From the NCBI RefSeq assembly GCF_014534685.1, contig NZ_JACVVX010000002.1, forward strand, positions 372,001 to 436,000: a stretch of DNA of 64,000 nucleotides, in the 5' to 3' direction. The notes under the pieces are model-generated. The model made no database searches, was not told the origin of the DNA, and saw only the letters and a program-made list of their open reading frames with translations. Position 1 is the first letter of the stretch. Every line of letters begins with the position of its first letter. This document shows, piece after piece, positions 53,037 through 61,080 of this stretch. A program made the position numbers and the translations under genes. The DNA comes from Oryzicola mucosus (GTDB lineage: Bacteria > Pseudomonadota > Alphaproteobacteria > Rhizobiales > Rhizobiaceae).

Positions 53037-53675
53037 CTATTTTCCCGGCTTCAGCCCGTCGATGAAGAGTTGTTCGAGAAAGCGCGCGGCATCCTCGAAC
53101 CGCCCGTCGCCGCCCCGGTCCGGCCCCAGCACGGAACGGACCTGAACGTCGAAATCGGCGTAATGCTGGGTCGTCGCCCAGATGGCGAAGATCAGGTGCC
53201 ATGGATCGGTGCGGGCGATCTTGCCGGCGCGCATCCAGCTTTTGATGATGTTGGCCTTCTCGTCGACCAACGAGCGCAACTCGCCTTCGAGCAATTCCTT
53301 GATGCGTGGCGCACCCTGCAGAATCTCATTGGCGAACAGGCGGCTTTCGCGCGGGAAGTCGCGGGACATCTCCAGCTTCTTGCGGATGTAGCTGCGCAGC
53401 TCGGTGACGGGATCGCCAACATCGTCGAGTTCGCGCAGCGGCGCCAGCCAGGTTTCGAGCAGACGCACCATCAGCGTGGTGTGCATGTCTTCCTTGCCGC
53501 GGAAATAATAGAGCAGGTTGGGCTTAGACATGCCGGCGGCTTCGGCGATCTGGTCGATGGTCGCGCCCCGGAAGCCATTGGCCGAGAAGACGTCCAAGGC
53601 TGCCTCGAGAATCTTTTCGCGCTTCTCCTGCTGGATGCGCGTGGTGCGGCGAGGGGCGGCTGCCTCGATGCTCAT
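53037..53675 (-). CDS. rutR: TetR family regulator RutR (pyrimidine utilisation)
   Basis: The 212-aa protein has an N-terminal TetR helix-turn-helix (residues ~20-65: FRGATIDQIAEAAGMSKPN, LLYYFRGKEDMH) and a C-terminal domain matching E. coli RutR closely as I remember it: YIRKKLEMSRDFPRESRLF, LVDEKANIIKSWMRAGKI and DPWHLIFAIWATTQHYADF. RutR binds uracil or thymine and releases DNA. It is divergent from the pyrimidine degradation operon, with a RutR-type palindrome in between, so it probably represses that operon until pyrimidines are present. Confidence 0.93.
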   Translation of the reverse strand: MSIEAAAPRRTTRIQQEKREKILEAALDVFSANGFRGATIDQIAEAAGMSKPNLLYYFRGKEDMHTTLMVRLLETWLAPLRELDDVGDPVTELRSYIRKKLEMSRDFPRESRLFANEILQGAPRIKELLEGELRSLVDEKANIIKSWMRAGKIARTDPWHLIFAIWATTQHYADFDVQVRSVLGPDRGGDGRFEDAARFLEQLFIDGLKPGK

Positions 53676-53808
53676 GGTAGAATTCCACTGGCTTCCGGAT
53701 GCAGCTGGACCAATCGGCTGGACCAGTTCTTCCAGTTCTGTGGAGCGCGTCGGAGACAGACCATTTCCGCTACTATTTCCTTGACCGTCGATAAGACGGT
53801 GCTAACGT

Positions 53809-53824
53809 TTGTCCAATTGGTCAA
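53809..53824. promoter_or_regulatory. Probable RutR operator
   Basis: TTGTCCAATTGGTCAA matches the published E. coli RutR consensus TTGACCA-NN-TGGTCAA at every fixed base but one. It lies between rutR and the transaminase gene. A possible -35 (TTGACC, 53781) is upstream, so bound RutR would cover the -10/start area of the plus-strand promoter. The match is seen; the promoter is inferred. Confidence 0.8.
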
Positions 53825-53907
53825 AAAATGCCTAGCATGAAAAACCGGGGAAGACCAAGCGTTGGCCGCAATCAAACAAGGTCATCGATAAAGAGGAGAG
53901 CTTGGTA

Positions 53908-55236
53908 ATGTCGAACAGACTCAACGCCGTGCCCAACGATCTGTCGGCATTCTGGATGCCGTTCACGTCCAATCGTCAGTTCAAGCAGTCGCCGCGCATG
54001 CTGGTTTCCGCGAAGGACATGCACTACACCGCCAGCGACGGCCGCAAGATTCTCGACGGCACCGCCGGCCTGTGGTGCGTCAATGCCGGCCACTGCCGCC
54101 CCAAGATCACCGAGGCTATCCAGCAGCAGGCCGCCGAACTCGACTACGCGCCGGCCTTCCAGATGGGCCACCCCATTGCCTTCGAGTTTGCCAACCGTCT
54201 CGTCGATATGGCGCCCAAGGGGCTCGACCATGTGTTCTTTACCAATTCCGGTTCCGAATCGGTCGAAACCGCGCTGAAGATCGCGCTCGCCTATCAGCGC
54301 GTCGCGGGCCAGGGGTCGCGCACGCGCCTGATCGGCCGCGAGCGCGGCTATCACGGCGTCAATTTCGGCGGCATCTCGGTCGGCGGTATCGTCGGCAACC
54401 GCAAAATGTTCGGCACGCTCTTGACCGGCGTCGACCACATTCCGCATACGCATCAGCCGGGCAAGAACGCTTTCACGCGCGGCGAGCCGGAGCACGGCGC
54501 CGAGCTTGCCGACGAGTTCGAGCGCATCATCACCCTGCATGACGCTTCCACCATCGCGGCCCTCATCGTCGAGCCGGTTGCGGGGTCTACCGGTGTGCTC
54601 ATCCCGCCGAAGGGCTATCTCAAGCGCCTGCGTGAGATTTGCGACAAGCACGGCATCCTGTTGATCTTCGACGAAGTCATCACCGGCTTCGGCCGTCTCG
54701 GCGCGCCGTTCGCCGCCGACTATTTCGGCGTCATCCCCGACATCATGGTCACCGCCAAGGGCGTCACCAATGGCGTAATCCCGATGGGCGCGGTGTTTGT
54801 GAAGAAGGAAATCCACGACGCCTTCATGACCGGACCCGAACACCTCATCGAGTTCGCGCATGGCTACACCTATTCCGGCAATCCCATCGCGGCCGCCGCT
54901 GGTCTCGCCACGCTCGAGACCTACAAGGAAGAGGGGCTGCTGACGCGCGGCGAGGAACTGGCGCCCTATTGGGAGGATGCGCTGCATTCGCTCAAGGGCG
55001 AGCCGCATGTCATCGACATCCGCAATATCGGCCTGATCGGCGCCGTCGAACTCGAGCCGATTGCCGGCCAGCCTACCAAGCGTGCGTTCTCAGCCTTCCT
55101 GAAGGCCTATGAGCGCGGCGCGCTGATCCGCACCACCGGCGATATCATCGCGATGTCGCCGCCGCTGATCATCACCAAGGGCCAGATCAACGAACTGATC
55201 GATCATGTGCGCGAAGTGCTGCGGATGATCGACTGA
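53908..55236 (+). CDS. Omega-amino acid (beta-alanine):pyruvate transaminase
   Basis: This 442-aa class III aminotransferase has the PLP lysine in MVTAKGVTNGVIPMG, the cofactor loop TNSGSESVETALK, LIFDEVITGFGRLG with the conserved Asp, and GYTYSGNPIAAAAGL. The start FWMPFTSNRQFKQSPRML is typical of beta-alanine:pyruvate transaminases. It would convert beta-alanine, the end product of uracil degradation, to malonate semialdehyde. The ATG at 53908 has GAGGAGAG 7 bases upstream; a TTG two codons earlier is unlikely. It is the first gene of the operon. Confidence 0.93.
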   Translation: MSNRLNAVPNDLSAFWMPFTSNRQFKQSPRMLVSAKDMHYTASDGRKILDGTAGLWCVNAGHCRPKITEAIQQQAAELDYAPAFQMGHPIAFEFANRLVDMAPKGLDHVFFTNSGSESVETALKIALAYQRVAGQGSRTRLIGRERGYHGVNFGGISVGGIVGNRKMFGTLLTGVDHIPHTHQPGKNAFTRGEPEHGAELADEFERIITLHDASTIAALIVEPVAGSTGVLIPPKGYLKRLREICDKHGILLIFDEVITGFGRLGAPFAADYFGVIPDIMVTAKGVTNGVIPMGAVFVKKEIHDAFMTGPEHLIEFAHGYTYSGNPIAAAAGLATLETYKEEGLLTRGEELAPYWEDALHSLKGEPHVIDIRNIGLIGAVELEPIAGQPTKRAFSAFLKAYERGALIRTTGDIIAMSPPLIITKGQINELIDHVREVLRMID

Positions 55237-55250
55237 CTTTGACATAGCGC

Positions 55251-55278
55251 GAGGCCGGCGACGGGAACCGCCGGCCTC
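55251..55278 (+). other. Intercistronic hairpin
   Basis: Perfect 10-base arms (55251-55260 and 55269-55278) enclose an 8-base loop, 14 bases after the transaminase stop. There is no T run, so it may be a partial terminator or an RNA-stabilising stem rather than a full stop between the two genes. Confidence 0.55.
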
Positions 55279-55309
55279 TCGATCGAGTGGAATGGAAGGA
55301 ATGACGTGC

Positions 55310-56560
55310 ATGGCCGCGCCCGGCGAGAATTTGCGAATCAACTCCGATCGTTTGTGGGATTCGCTGATGGATATGGCGAAGATCGGCCCCGGCATTGCCG
55401 GCGGCAACAACCGCCAGACCCTGACCGACGAAGACAAGGAAGGGCGCGACCTCTTCAAGTCGTGGTGCGACGCCGCCGGTATGACCATGGGCGTCGACAA
55501 GATGGGGACCATGTTCGCCACTCGGCCGGGGACCGACCCGGACGCGTTGCCGGTCTATGTCGGCAGCCATCTCGATACACAACCGACCGGCGGCAAATAT
55601 GACGGGGTTCTGGGCGTTCTGTCGGCGCTTGAAGTGGTGCGGTCGATGAACGACCTCGGCATCAAGACCAGGCATCCGATCGTCGTGACCAACTGGGCCA
55701 ACGAGGAAGGCGCGCGTTTCGCGCCGGCCATGCTGGCTTCTGGCGTGTTTGCCGGGCAGCTTTCGCTGGATTACGCCTATTCGCGCAAGGATCCCGAGGG
55801 CAAGACCTATGGCGACGAGTTGAAGCGTATCGGCTGGCTCGGCGACGAGGACGTCGGCGCGCGCAAGATGCACGCCTATTTCGAGTATCACATCGAGCAG
55901 GGTCCGATCCTGGAAGCTGAAGACAGGCAGATCGGCGTCGTCACGCACTGCCAGGGCCTGTGGTGGCTGGAATTCACCTTGACGGGCAGGGAAGCGCATA
56001 CCGGCTCGACGCCGATGACCATGCGCGTCAATGCCGGTCTGGCCATGAGCCGGATCATCGAAATGGTGCAGGATGTCGCCATGTCGGAGCAGCCCGGCGC
56101 AGTCGGCGGGGTAGGGCAGGTGTTGTTCTCGCCCAACTCGCGCAACGTGCTGCCCGGCAAGGTGGTGTTCACTGTCGATATCCGTACGCCCGATCTCGAC
56201 AAGCTCAACCGCATGCGCGCCAGGATCGAGTCGGAAGCCGCGAGGATCTGCGAGGAGATCGGCGTGGGCTGCTCGGTCGAGGCGGTCGGGCATTTCGATC
56301 CCGTCACATTCGATCCCACGCTGGTCGGCCGCGTCCGGTCCGCTGCCGAAAAGCTCGGCTATTCGCATATGGACATCATTTCCGGCGCCGGTCACGATGC
56401 CTGCTGGGCTGCGAAAGTGGCCCCCGCGACGATGATCATGTGCCCCTGCGTCGGTGGTCTCTCGCACAATGAGGCGGAGGATATTTCCAAGGAATGGGCC
56501 GGCGCCGGCGCGGACGTGCTGTTCCACGCCGTGCTGGAGACGGCGGAGATCGTGGAGTAG
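55310..56560 (+). CDS. N-carbamoyl-beta-alanine amidohydrolase (beta-ureidopropionase), M20 family
   Basis: This 416-aa Zn-dependent hydrolase has metal ligands visible in VGSHLDTQPTGGKYDGVLG and NEEGARF, a conserved YHIEQGPILE, and the last histidine in LSHNEAEDI. The inserted lid domain includes GREAHTGSTPMTMR. It would hydrolyse N-carbamoyl-beta-alanine to beta-alanine, CO2 and ammonia, the step after dihydropyrimidinase. Three in-frame ATGs lie close together (55292, 55301, 55310); I prefer the last, which has AAGGA 9 bases upstream. The close allantoate and L-carbamoylase relatives are less likely in this context. Confidence 0.92.
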   Translation: MAAPGENLRINSDRLWDSLMDMAKIGPGIAGGNNRQTLTDEDKEGRDLFKSWCDAAGMTMGVDKMGTMFATRPGTDPDALPVYVGSHLDTQPTGGKYDGVLGVLSALEVVRSMNDLGIKTRHPIVVTNWANEEGARFAPAMLASGVFAGQLSLDYAYSRKDPEGKTYGDELKRIGWLGDEDVGARKMHAYFEYHIEQGPILEAEDRQIGVVTHCQGLWWLEFTLTGREAHTGSTPMTMRVNAGLAMSRIIEMVQDVAMSEQPGAVGGVGQVLFSPNSRNVLPGKVVFTVDIRTPDLDKLNRMRARIESEAARICEEIGVGCSVEAVGHFDPVTFDPTLVGRVRSAAEKLGYSHMDIISGAGHDACWAAKVAPATMIMCPCVGGLSHNEAEDISKEWAGAGADVLFHAVLETAEIVE

Positions 56561-56595
56561 AATGGAACTCTGAGCCGTTTGACAGGAGAGTTGCA

Positions 56596-56808
56596 ATGGG
56601 GCGACCTAGGGAAATCTCGCAAGAGGAACGTGCTGAACTCATCCGCCAGGGTTACCGGCCAATCGAAATTTGGGTGCCCGACACTACAACCGACGTCTAT
56701 CGTCGGGAGGCGGCTCGACAGGCTCGCGCTGCCGTCGAGGCTGATCGTGAGGCCGGGATAATAGAGCTTATCGATGATCAGGCTCATCAAGACTGGGATA
56801 TGTCGTGA
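56596..56808 (+). CDS. mazE: MazE-type antitoxin (DUF3018 family)
   Basis: The 70-aa protein holds the DUF3018 signature QGYRPIEIWVPDT followed by EAARQARA and an acidic C-terminus ending DWDMS. The family is the antitoxin partner of many MazF toxins. AGGAGAG lies 5 bases before the ATG. Its TGA overlaps the GTG start of the toxin, the normal coupling for such pairs. It would bind and neutralise the toxin and repress its own promoter, although here the pair lies inside a catabolic operon. Confidence 0.88.
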   Translation: MGRPREISQEERAELIRQGYRPIEIWVPDTTTDVYRREAARQARAAVEADREAGIIELIDDQAHQDWDMS

Positions 56809-57182
56809 TCCTAGCCCGCGGCGACATGGTTACGGCGGCGTTCCAAGGTGATCTCGGCAAACCACGACCCGCCGTCGTTCTGCACGCTGACGAATATATA
56901 GAGATGCATGAGACGTTGATCCTTTGCCCTCTGACGACCTTTCTCGCCGACGCGCCAAATTTCAGGCCAACCATCAACCCGTCGCCAGAAAATGGCTTGC
57001 AGAATGTTTCGCAGATCATGGTCGACAAGGTGACGCATCTGCGGAAGTCAGCGATGAGCCGAGTGATCGGCCGGTTGGCAGATAAGGATATGTGGCGGCT
57101 GGAAGCCGCATTGATCAACATAACCGGTTTGAGGCAGGCAATCCTTCCTCTGCCGATGAAGGAAGGGAACGGGGAGCAATAA
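56805..57182 (+). CDS. mazF: MazF/PemK-type toxin, endoribonuclease
   Basis: The 125-aa protein has the MazF fold pattern: ILARGDMVTAAFQGDLGKPRPAVVLHAD carries the RGD..G..KPRPAVV core, LILCPLTTF is the second strand, and SQIMVDKVTHLRKS has the conserved basic loop. Such toxins cut mRNA at short specific sequences. It starts with GTG overlapping the antitoxin stop. Its TAA overlaps the ATG of the dihydropyrimidinase gene by one base, and that gene's ribosome binding site (GGGGAG) lies inside the toxin's last codons. No inactivating change is visible. Confidence 0.9.
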   Translation: MILARGDMVTAAFQGDLGKPRPAVVLHADEYIEMHETLILCPLTTFLADAPNFRPTINPSPENGLQNVSQIMVDKVTHLRKSAMSRVIGRLADKDMWRLEAALINITGLRQAILPLPMKEGNGEQ

Positions 57183-58633
57183 TGTCCAAAGTCATCAAGA
57201 ACGGTACCGTGGTCACCGCCGACCTGACCTACAAAGCCGATGTGAAGATCGAGGGCGGCAAGATCGTCGGTATCGGGCCGAACCTGTCGGGCGACGAAAC
57301 CTTCGACGCCACGGGCTGCTATGTGATGCCGGGCGGCATCGATCCGCACACCCATCTCGAAATGCCGTTTATGGGCACCTATTCCGCCGACGATTTCGAA
57401 AGCGGCACCCGCGCAGCCCTTGCCGGCGGCACAACCATGGTGGTCGACTTCTGCCTGCCCAATCCGGGGCAATCGCTGCTCGACGCGATCAAGATGTGGG
57501 ACAACAAGTCCGTCAAGGCCTGCTCGGACTACACCTTCCACATGGCGATCACCTGGTGGAGCGAGCAGGTTTTCAATGAGATGGCCGAGGTGGTCGACCG
57601 CGGCATCAACACCTTCAAGCACTTCATGGCCTATAAGGGCTCGCTAATGGTCAATGACGACGAGATGTTCGCATCGTTCCAGCGCTGCTCGGCGCTCGGA
57701 GCGCTGCCGCTCGTCCATGCCGAGAATGGCGACCTGGTGGCGGCCATGTCGCAGAAGCTTTTGGCAGAAGGCAATAACGGTCCGGAAGGCCATGCCTATT
57801 CGCGTCCGCCGGAAGTGGAAGGCGAGGCGACCAACCGTGCGATCATGATCGCCGATATGGCCAATGTGCCGCTCTATGTCGTGCATGTTTCCTGCGAGCA
57901 GAGCCATGAAGCCATCCGACGCGCGCGCCAGAAAGGCATGCGGGTTTATGGCGAACCGCTGATCCAGCATCTGACGCTGGACGAGAGCGAGTATTTCGAC
58001 AAGGACTGGGATCATGCGGCGCGCCGCGTGATGAGCCCGCCGTTCCGCAGCAAGCAGCATCAGGATTCGCTGTGGGCGGGGTTGCAGTCGGGTTCGCTGT
58101 CATGCGTGGCGACGGACCATTGCGCCTTCACGACTGAGCAGAAGCGCAATGGCGTTGGCGATTTCACCAAGATCCCGAACGGCACCGGCGGTCTCGAGGA
58201 TCGCCTGCCGGTGTTGTGGACCAAGGGCGTGGCGACCGGACGGTTGACGATGAACGAGTTCGTCGCCGTGACGTCGACCAACATCGCCAAGATCCTCAAC
58301 ATGTATCCGAAGAAGGGTGCGATTCTGGTCGGATCGGACGCCGACATCATTGTGATCGACCCCAAAGCGTCCAAGACGATCACCGCGAAGAAGCAGCAGT
58401 CGGTAATCGACTACAATGTGTTCGAGGGATTCGAGGTGACCGGCCTGCCGCGTTTCGTGTTTACGCGCGGCGAACTGGCTGTGCAGGAAAGCGAGATCAA
58501 GGCGAAGCCGGGAACCGGCGAATTCGTTGCCCGCGAGCCGAACGGCGCGGTCAACCGCGCACTGTCGACCTGGAAGGAACTCGTCGCGCCGCGCAAGATC
58601 GAGCGCAGCGGCATTCCGGCCTCGGGCGTCTGA
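57182..58633 (+). CDS. hydA: Dihydropyrimidinase (D-hydantoinase)
   Basis: This 483-aa cyclic amidohydrolase has a binuclear zinc site: PGGIDPHTHLEMPF (His pair), the carboxylated lysine in KHFMAYKGSL, LVHAENGD, VVHVSCEQ and ATDHCAFT (Asp). It opens dihydrouracil to N-carbamoyl-beta-alanine. The start MSKVIKNGTVVTADL was chosen because it matches the family N-terminus and overlaps the mazF stop by one base, so its translation depends in part on reading through the toxin gene. A hairpin follows the stop. Confidence 0.94.
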   Translation: MSKVIKNGTVVTADLTYKADVKIEGGKIVGIGPNLSGDETFDATGCYVMPGGIDPHTHLEMPFMGTYSADDFESGTRAALAGGTTMVVDFCLPNPGQSLLDAIKMWDNKSVKACSDYTFHMAITWWSEQVFNEMAEVVDRGINTFKHFMAYKGSLMVNDDEMFASFQRCSALGALPLVHAENGDLVAAMSQKLLAEGNNGPEGHAYSRPPEVEGEATNRAIMIADMANVPLYVVHVSCEQSHEAIRRARQKGMRVYGEPLIQHLTLDESEYFDKDWDHAARRVMSPPFRSKQHQDSLWAGLQSGSLSCVATDHCAFTTEQKRNGVGDFTKIPNGTGGLEDRLPVLWTKGVATGRLTMNEFVAVTSTNIAKILNMYPKKGAILVGSDADIIVIDPKASKTITAKKQQSVIDYNVFEGFEVTGLPRFVFTRGELAVQESEIKAKPGTGEFVAREPNGAVNRALSTWKELVAPRKIERSGIPASGV

Positions 58634-58638
58634 GACGT

Positions 58639-58667
58639 CGATGCGGAGGGCTATCGGGTCCGCATCG
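58639..58667 (+). terminator. Weak hairpin between convergent genes
   Basis: The 9-base arms (58639-58647, 58659-58667) enclose an 11-base loop, 5 bases after the hydA stop and before the convergent cupin gene. Only a few T residues follow, so its strength is doubtful. Confidence 0.45.
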
Positions 58668-58694
58668 CAACGTTTCTCCCATCAGGCCCGGCGG

Positions 58695-59114
58695 CTAATT
58701 CGCCGCCGGCAAGACGGCATCCAGTTCCGGCAGCAAGACGACGCTTTCCTGCTCGTTCGGGTCGGTGCGGGCGATGACGGCGGTGCACGGTTCGCTGCCG
58801 ATGTTTTCAGGCACATGCGGCACACCTGCGGGAATATACATCATCTCGCCGGCGACCATGTCGGTGAACTGTTCCAGCCGGTCGCCGAACCAGGTGCGGG
58901 AAACTCCCGACAGGATGTAGACGGCGGTCTCGTGCGCTTCGTGCAGATGCGCCTTGGCGCGCCCGCCCGGCGGGATGGTGACGACATGCATGCAGATGCC
59001 CGTCGAACCGACGCTTTGCGTGGAGATGCCCTTGGTATAGGTGAGACCCTGCTTGCCGCCATAGGTATCGGCGCGCCGCACGACCTTGCATGTGGGCTTC
59101 GATGACGCATCCAT
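58695..59114 (-). CDS. Cupin domain protein
   Basis: The 139-aa single-domain cupin has a first metal motif in HLHEAHETAVYILSG (two His and a Glu) and a second in PAGVPHVPEN. The metal ligands look intact, so it may be a small dioxygenase, isomerase or binding protein. The ATG was chosen over upstream options because it gives a normal cupin length, with AAGGA about 10 bases upstream. It is divergent from the ABC transporter ATPase gene and convergent with hydA. A role in pyrimidine or ureide handling is suggested only by position. Confidence 0.82.
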   Translation of the reverse strand: MDASSKPTCKVVRRADTYGGKQGLTYTKGISTQSVGSTGICMHVVTIPPGGRAKAHLHEAHETAVYILSGVSRTWFGDRLEQFTDMVAGEMMYIPAGVPHVPENIGSEPCTAVIARTDPNEQESVVLLPELDAVLPAAN

Positions 59115-59178
59115 CACGGCTATCCTTTCCCGGAACGACAGTGCAGTCTCAGTCAACCTGCCAGCCATATGAGTTCGC

Positions 59179-59970
59179 ATGATAGGAAATACGCAAACCG
59201 TCGTCCAGGCAAACGGCCTCGGGCTGACCTTCCGGACCAATGACGGTCCCGTCGTAGCCCTCACCGATGTCGATCTGACCATCAAGAAGGGCGAATTCGT
59301 CTCCTTCATCGGCCCGTCGGGGTGTGGCAAGACGACGTTCCTGCGCGTGATCGCCGATCTGGAGCAGCCGACATCCGGCACTATCTCGATCAATGGCATG
59401 ACACCGGAGCAGGCGCGCCATGCCCGCGCCTATGGCTATGTGTTCCAGGCCGCCGCGCTTTATCCGTGGCGGACCATCGACCGGAACATCGCTCTGCCGC
59501 TCGAGATCATCGGCCTGTCGAAAGCCGAGCAGCAAGAGCGGATCAAGCGCACGATGGATCTGGTCGAACTGAGCGGGTTCGAGCACAAATATCCCTGGCA
59601 GCTTTCGGGCGGCATGCAGCAGCGCGCCTCCATTGCGCGCGCGCTGGCCTTCGATGCCGATCTGCTATTGATGGACGAGCCCTTCGGCGCACTCGACGAG
59701 ATCGTGCGTGACCATCTCAACCAGCAGCTTTTGAAGCTCTGGGCGCGCACGCAGAAGACGATCTGCTTCGTTACCCACTCCATTCCGGAGGCGGTCTATC
59801 TCTCGACCCGCATCGTGGTGATGTCTCCGCGCCCGGGACGCGTGACGGATGTCATCGAATCGACGCTGCCGCACGAACGGCCGCTCGACATCCGCGAAAC
59901 GCCGGAGTTCCTGGAAATCGCAGCACGTGTGCGCGACGGCCTGAGGGCAGGGCACAGCTATGATGATTGA
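59179..59970 (+). CDS. ABC transporter ATP-binding protein (NitT/TauT type)
   Basis: The 263-aa ATPase has Walker A GPSGCGKTTF, Q-loop VFQAAALYPW, signature LSGGMQQRASIARAL, Walker [14 protein letters not shown] and H-loop FVTHSIPEAVYL, all in the form typical of nitrate/taurine/pyrimidine importers. It energises the two permeases encoded downstream. Its context suggests import of pyrimidines, dihydropyrimidines or hydantoin-like compounds. A 231-base gap containing a large inverted repeat separates it from the first permease gene. Confidence 0.93.
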   Translation: MIGNTQTVVQANGLGLTFRTNDGPVVALTDVDLTIKKGEFVSFIGPSGCGKTTFLRVIADLEQPTSGTISINGMTPEQARHARAYGYVFQAAALYPWRTIDRNIALPLEIIGLSKAEQQERIKRTMDLVELSGFEHKYPWQLSGGMQQRASIARALAFDADLLLMDEPFGALDEIVRDHLNQQLLKLWARTQKTICFVTHSIPEAVYLSTRIVVMSPRPGRVTDVIESTLPHERPLDIRETPEFLEIAARVRDGLRAGHSYDD

Positions 59971-60006
59971 GGATGTGTCGTCACATGGAGGTCGGCACTT
60001 TATGGC

Positions 60007-60163
60007 GCCCCCCTCTGTCCTGCCGGACATCTCCCCCGCAAGGGGGGAGATTGGCAGTTCCATGCTGTCCGCCTTTTCTGCAACCTGGATAATTAGCGAA
60101 AGCCGAAATGACGGCCCAATCTCCCCCCTTGCGGGGGAGATGTCCGGCAGGACAGAGGGGGGC
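60007..60163. repeat. 48-bp perfect inverted repeat element in the transporter operon
   Basis: Arms at 60007-60054 and 60116-60163 are perfect reverse complements over 48 bases, separated by 61 bases. Each arm also folds on itself (CTCCCCCGCAAGGGGGGAG-type stem). No target-site duplication or coding sequence is obvious. It resembles a small non-autonomous mobile element or a rhizobial intergenic palindrome. Confidence 0.85.
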
Positions 60164-60201
60164 AACGTCGAAAGCGGATATCCTTGCCACGGAGCGTCGG
60201 C

Positions 60202-61080
60202 ATGACCTCCCTCCGCTCCAAGATCATCCCTGTCCTCACCTTGCTCGCCGGGCTGGTGGTGCTCTGGTACGCCTTCGCGGTCTATATGAACGCGCCGTTC
60301 CAGCGTGACCTCGATCGTCGCGCGGGCGAGGCGCCGGGCATCGTCGAGTTTATCGGCAAGACATTGTCGCAGCCGAAACCGACCGTGCCGGCGCCGCATC
60401 AGGTCGCCACAAACTTCTTCGAGAACACTTTCCTGCGAAACGTGACCAGCAACCGCAGCCTGGTCTATCATGCCTGGGTGACGCTTTCCTCGACGCTGCT
60501 CGGCTTTGCGTTCGGCACGGTTCTCGGGATCGTGATCGCCGTGGGTATCGTCCATGTGACGACGCTGGACCGCAGCCTGATGCCGTGGATCATCACCTCG
60601 CAAACCATCCCCATCCTGGCGGTGGCGCCGATGATCATCGTCGTGCTGGCGGCGGTCGGCATCACAGGCATCGTGCCGAAAGCGCTGATCTCGACCTATC
60701 TGTCGTTCTTCCCGGTCGCGGTCGGCATGGTGAAGGGCCTGCGTTCGCCGGAAAAGATGCATCTCGACCTGATGCGTACCTACAATTCGAGCAAGACGCA
60801 GACCTTCTGGAAGCTGCGGGTGCCGGCTTCGGTGCCTTATCTGTTCACGTCCATGCAGGTGGCGGTCGCAGCCAGCCTGGTCGGCGCCATCGTCGGCGAG
60901 TTGCCGACGGGAGCGACCGCCGGCATCGGCGCGAAGCTTCTGCTGGGGTCCTATTACAGCCAGACGATCGACATGTGGTCGGCTCTTGTCGCAGGCTCCG
61001 TCGTCGCCGCGCTGTTGGTCACCATCGTCGGGCTCGTCGGACAGGCCGTGCAGCGCTCCATGGGCGGGAGGCCGGCATGA
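60202..61080 (+). CDS. ABC transporter permease (NitT/TauT type), first
   Basis: The 292-aa protein has an N-terminal helix (about 10-32), a ~70-residue periplasmic segment and then a BPD-type transport domain of about five helices. The EAA-type coupling region lies near DLMRTYNSSKTQTFWKLRVP. TSQTIPILAVAPMIIV is typical of this permease class. The ATG at 60202 has a GGAG core about 8 bases upstream. Its TGA overlaps the start of the second permease gene. Two different permeases imply a heterodimeric channel. Confidence 0.9.
   Translation: MTSLRSKIIPVLTLLAGLVVLWYAFAVYMNAPFQRDLDRRAGEAPGIVEFIGKTLSQPKPTVPAPHQVATNFFENTFLRNVTSNRSLVYHAWVTLSSTLLGFAFGTVLGIVIAVGIVHVTTLDRSLMPWIITSQTIPILAVAPMIIVVLAAVGITGIVPKALISTYLSFFPVAVGMVKGLRSPEKMHLDLMRTYNSSKTQTFWKLRVPASVPYLFTSMQVAVAASLVGAIVGELPTGATAGIGAKLLLGSYYSQTIDMWSALVAGSVVAALLVTIVGLVGQAVQRSMGGRPA

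Noticed and set aside
53015-53038. Small stem AGTTCG/CGAACT between tamB and rutR
   Set aside because: It is only 6 base pairs with no T run, too weak to call a terminator.
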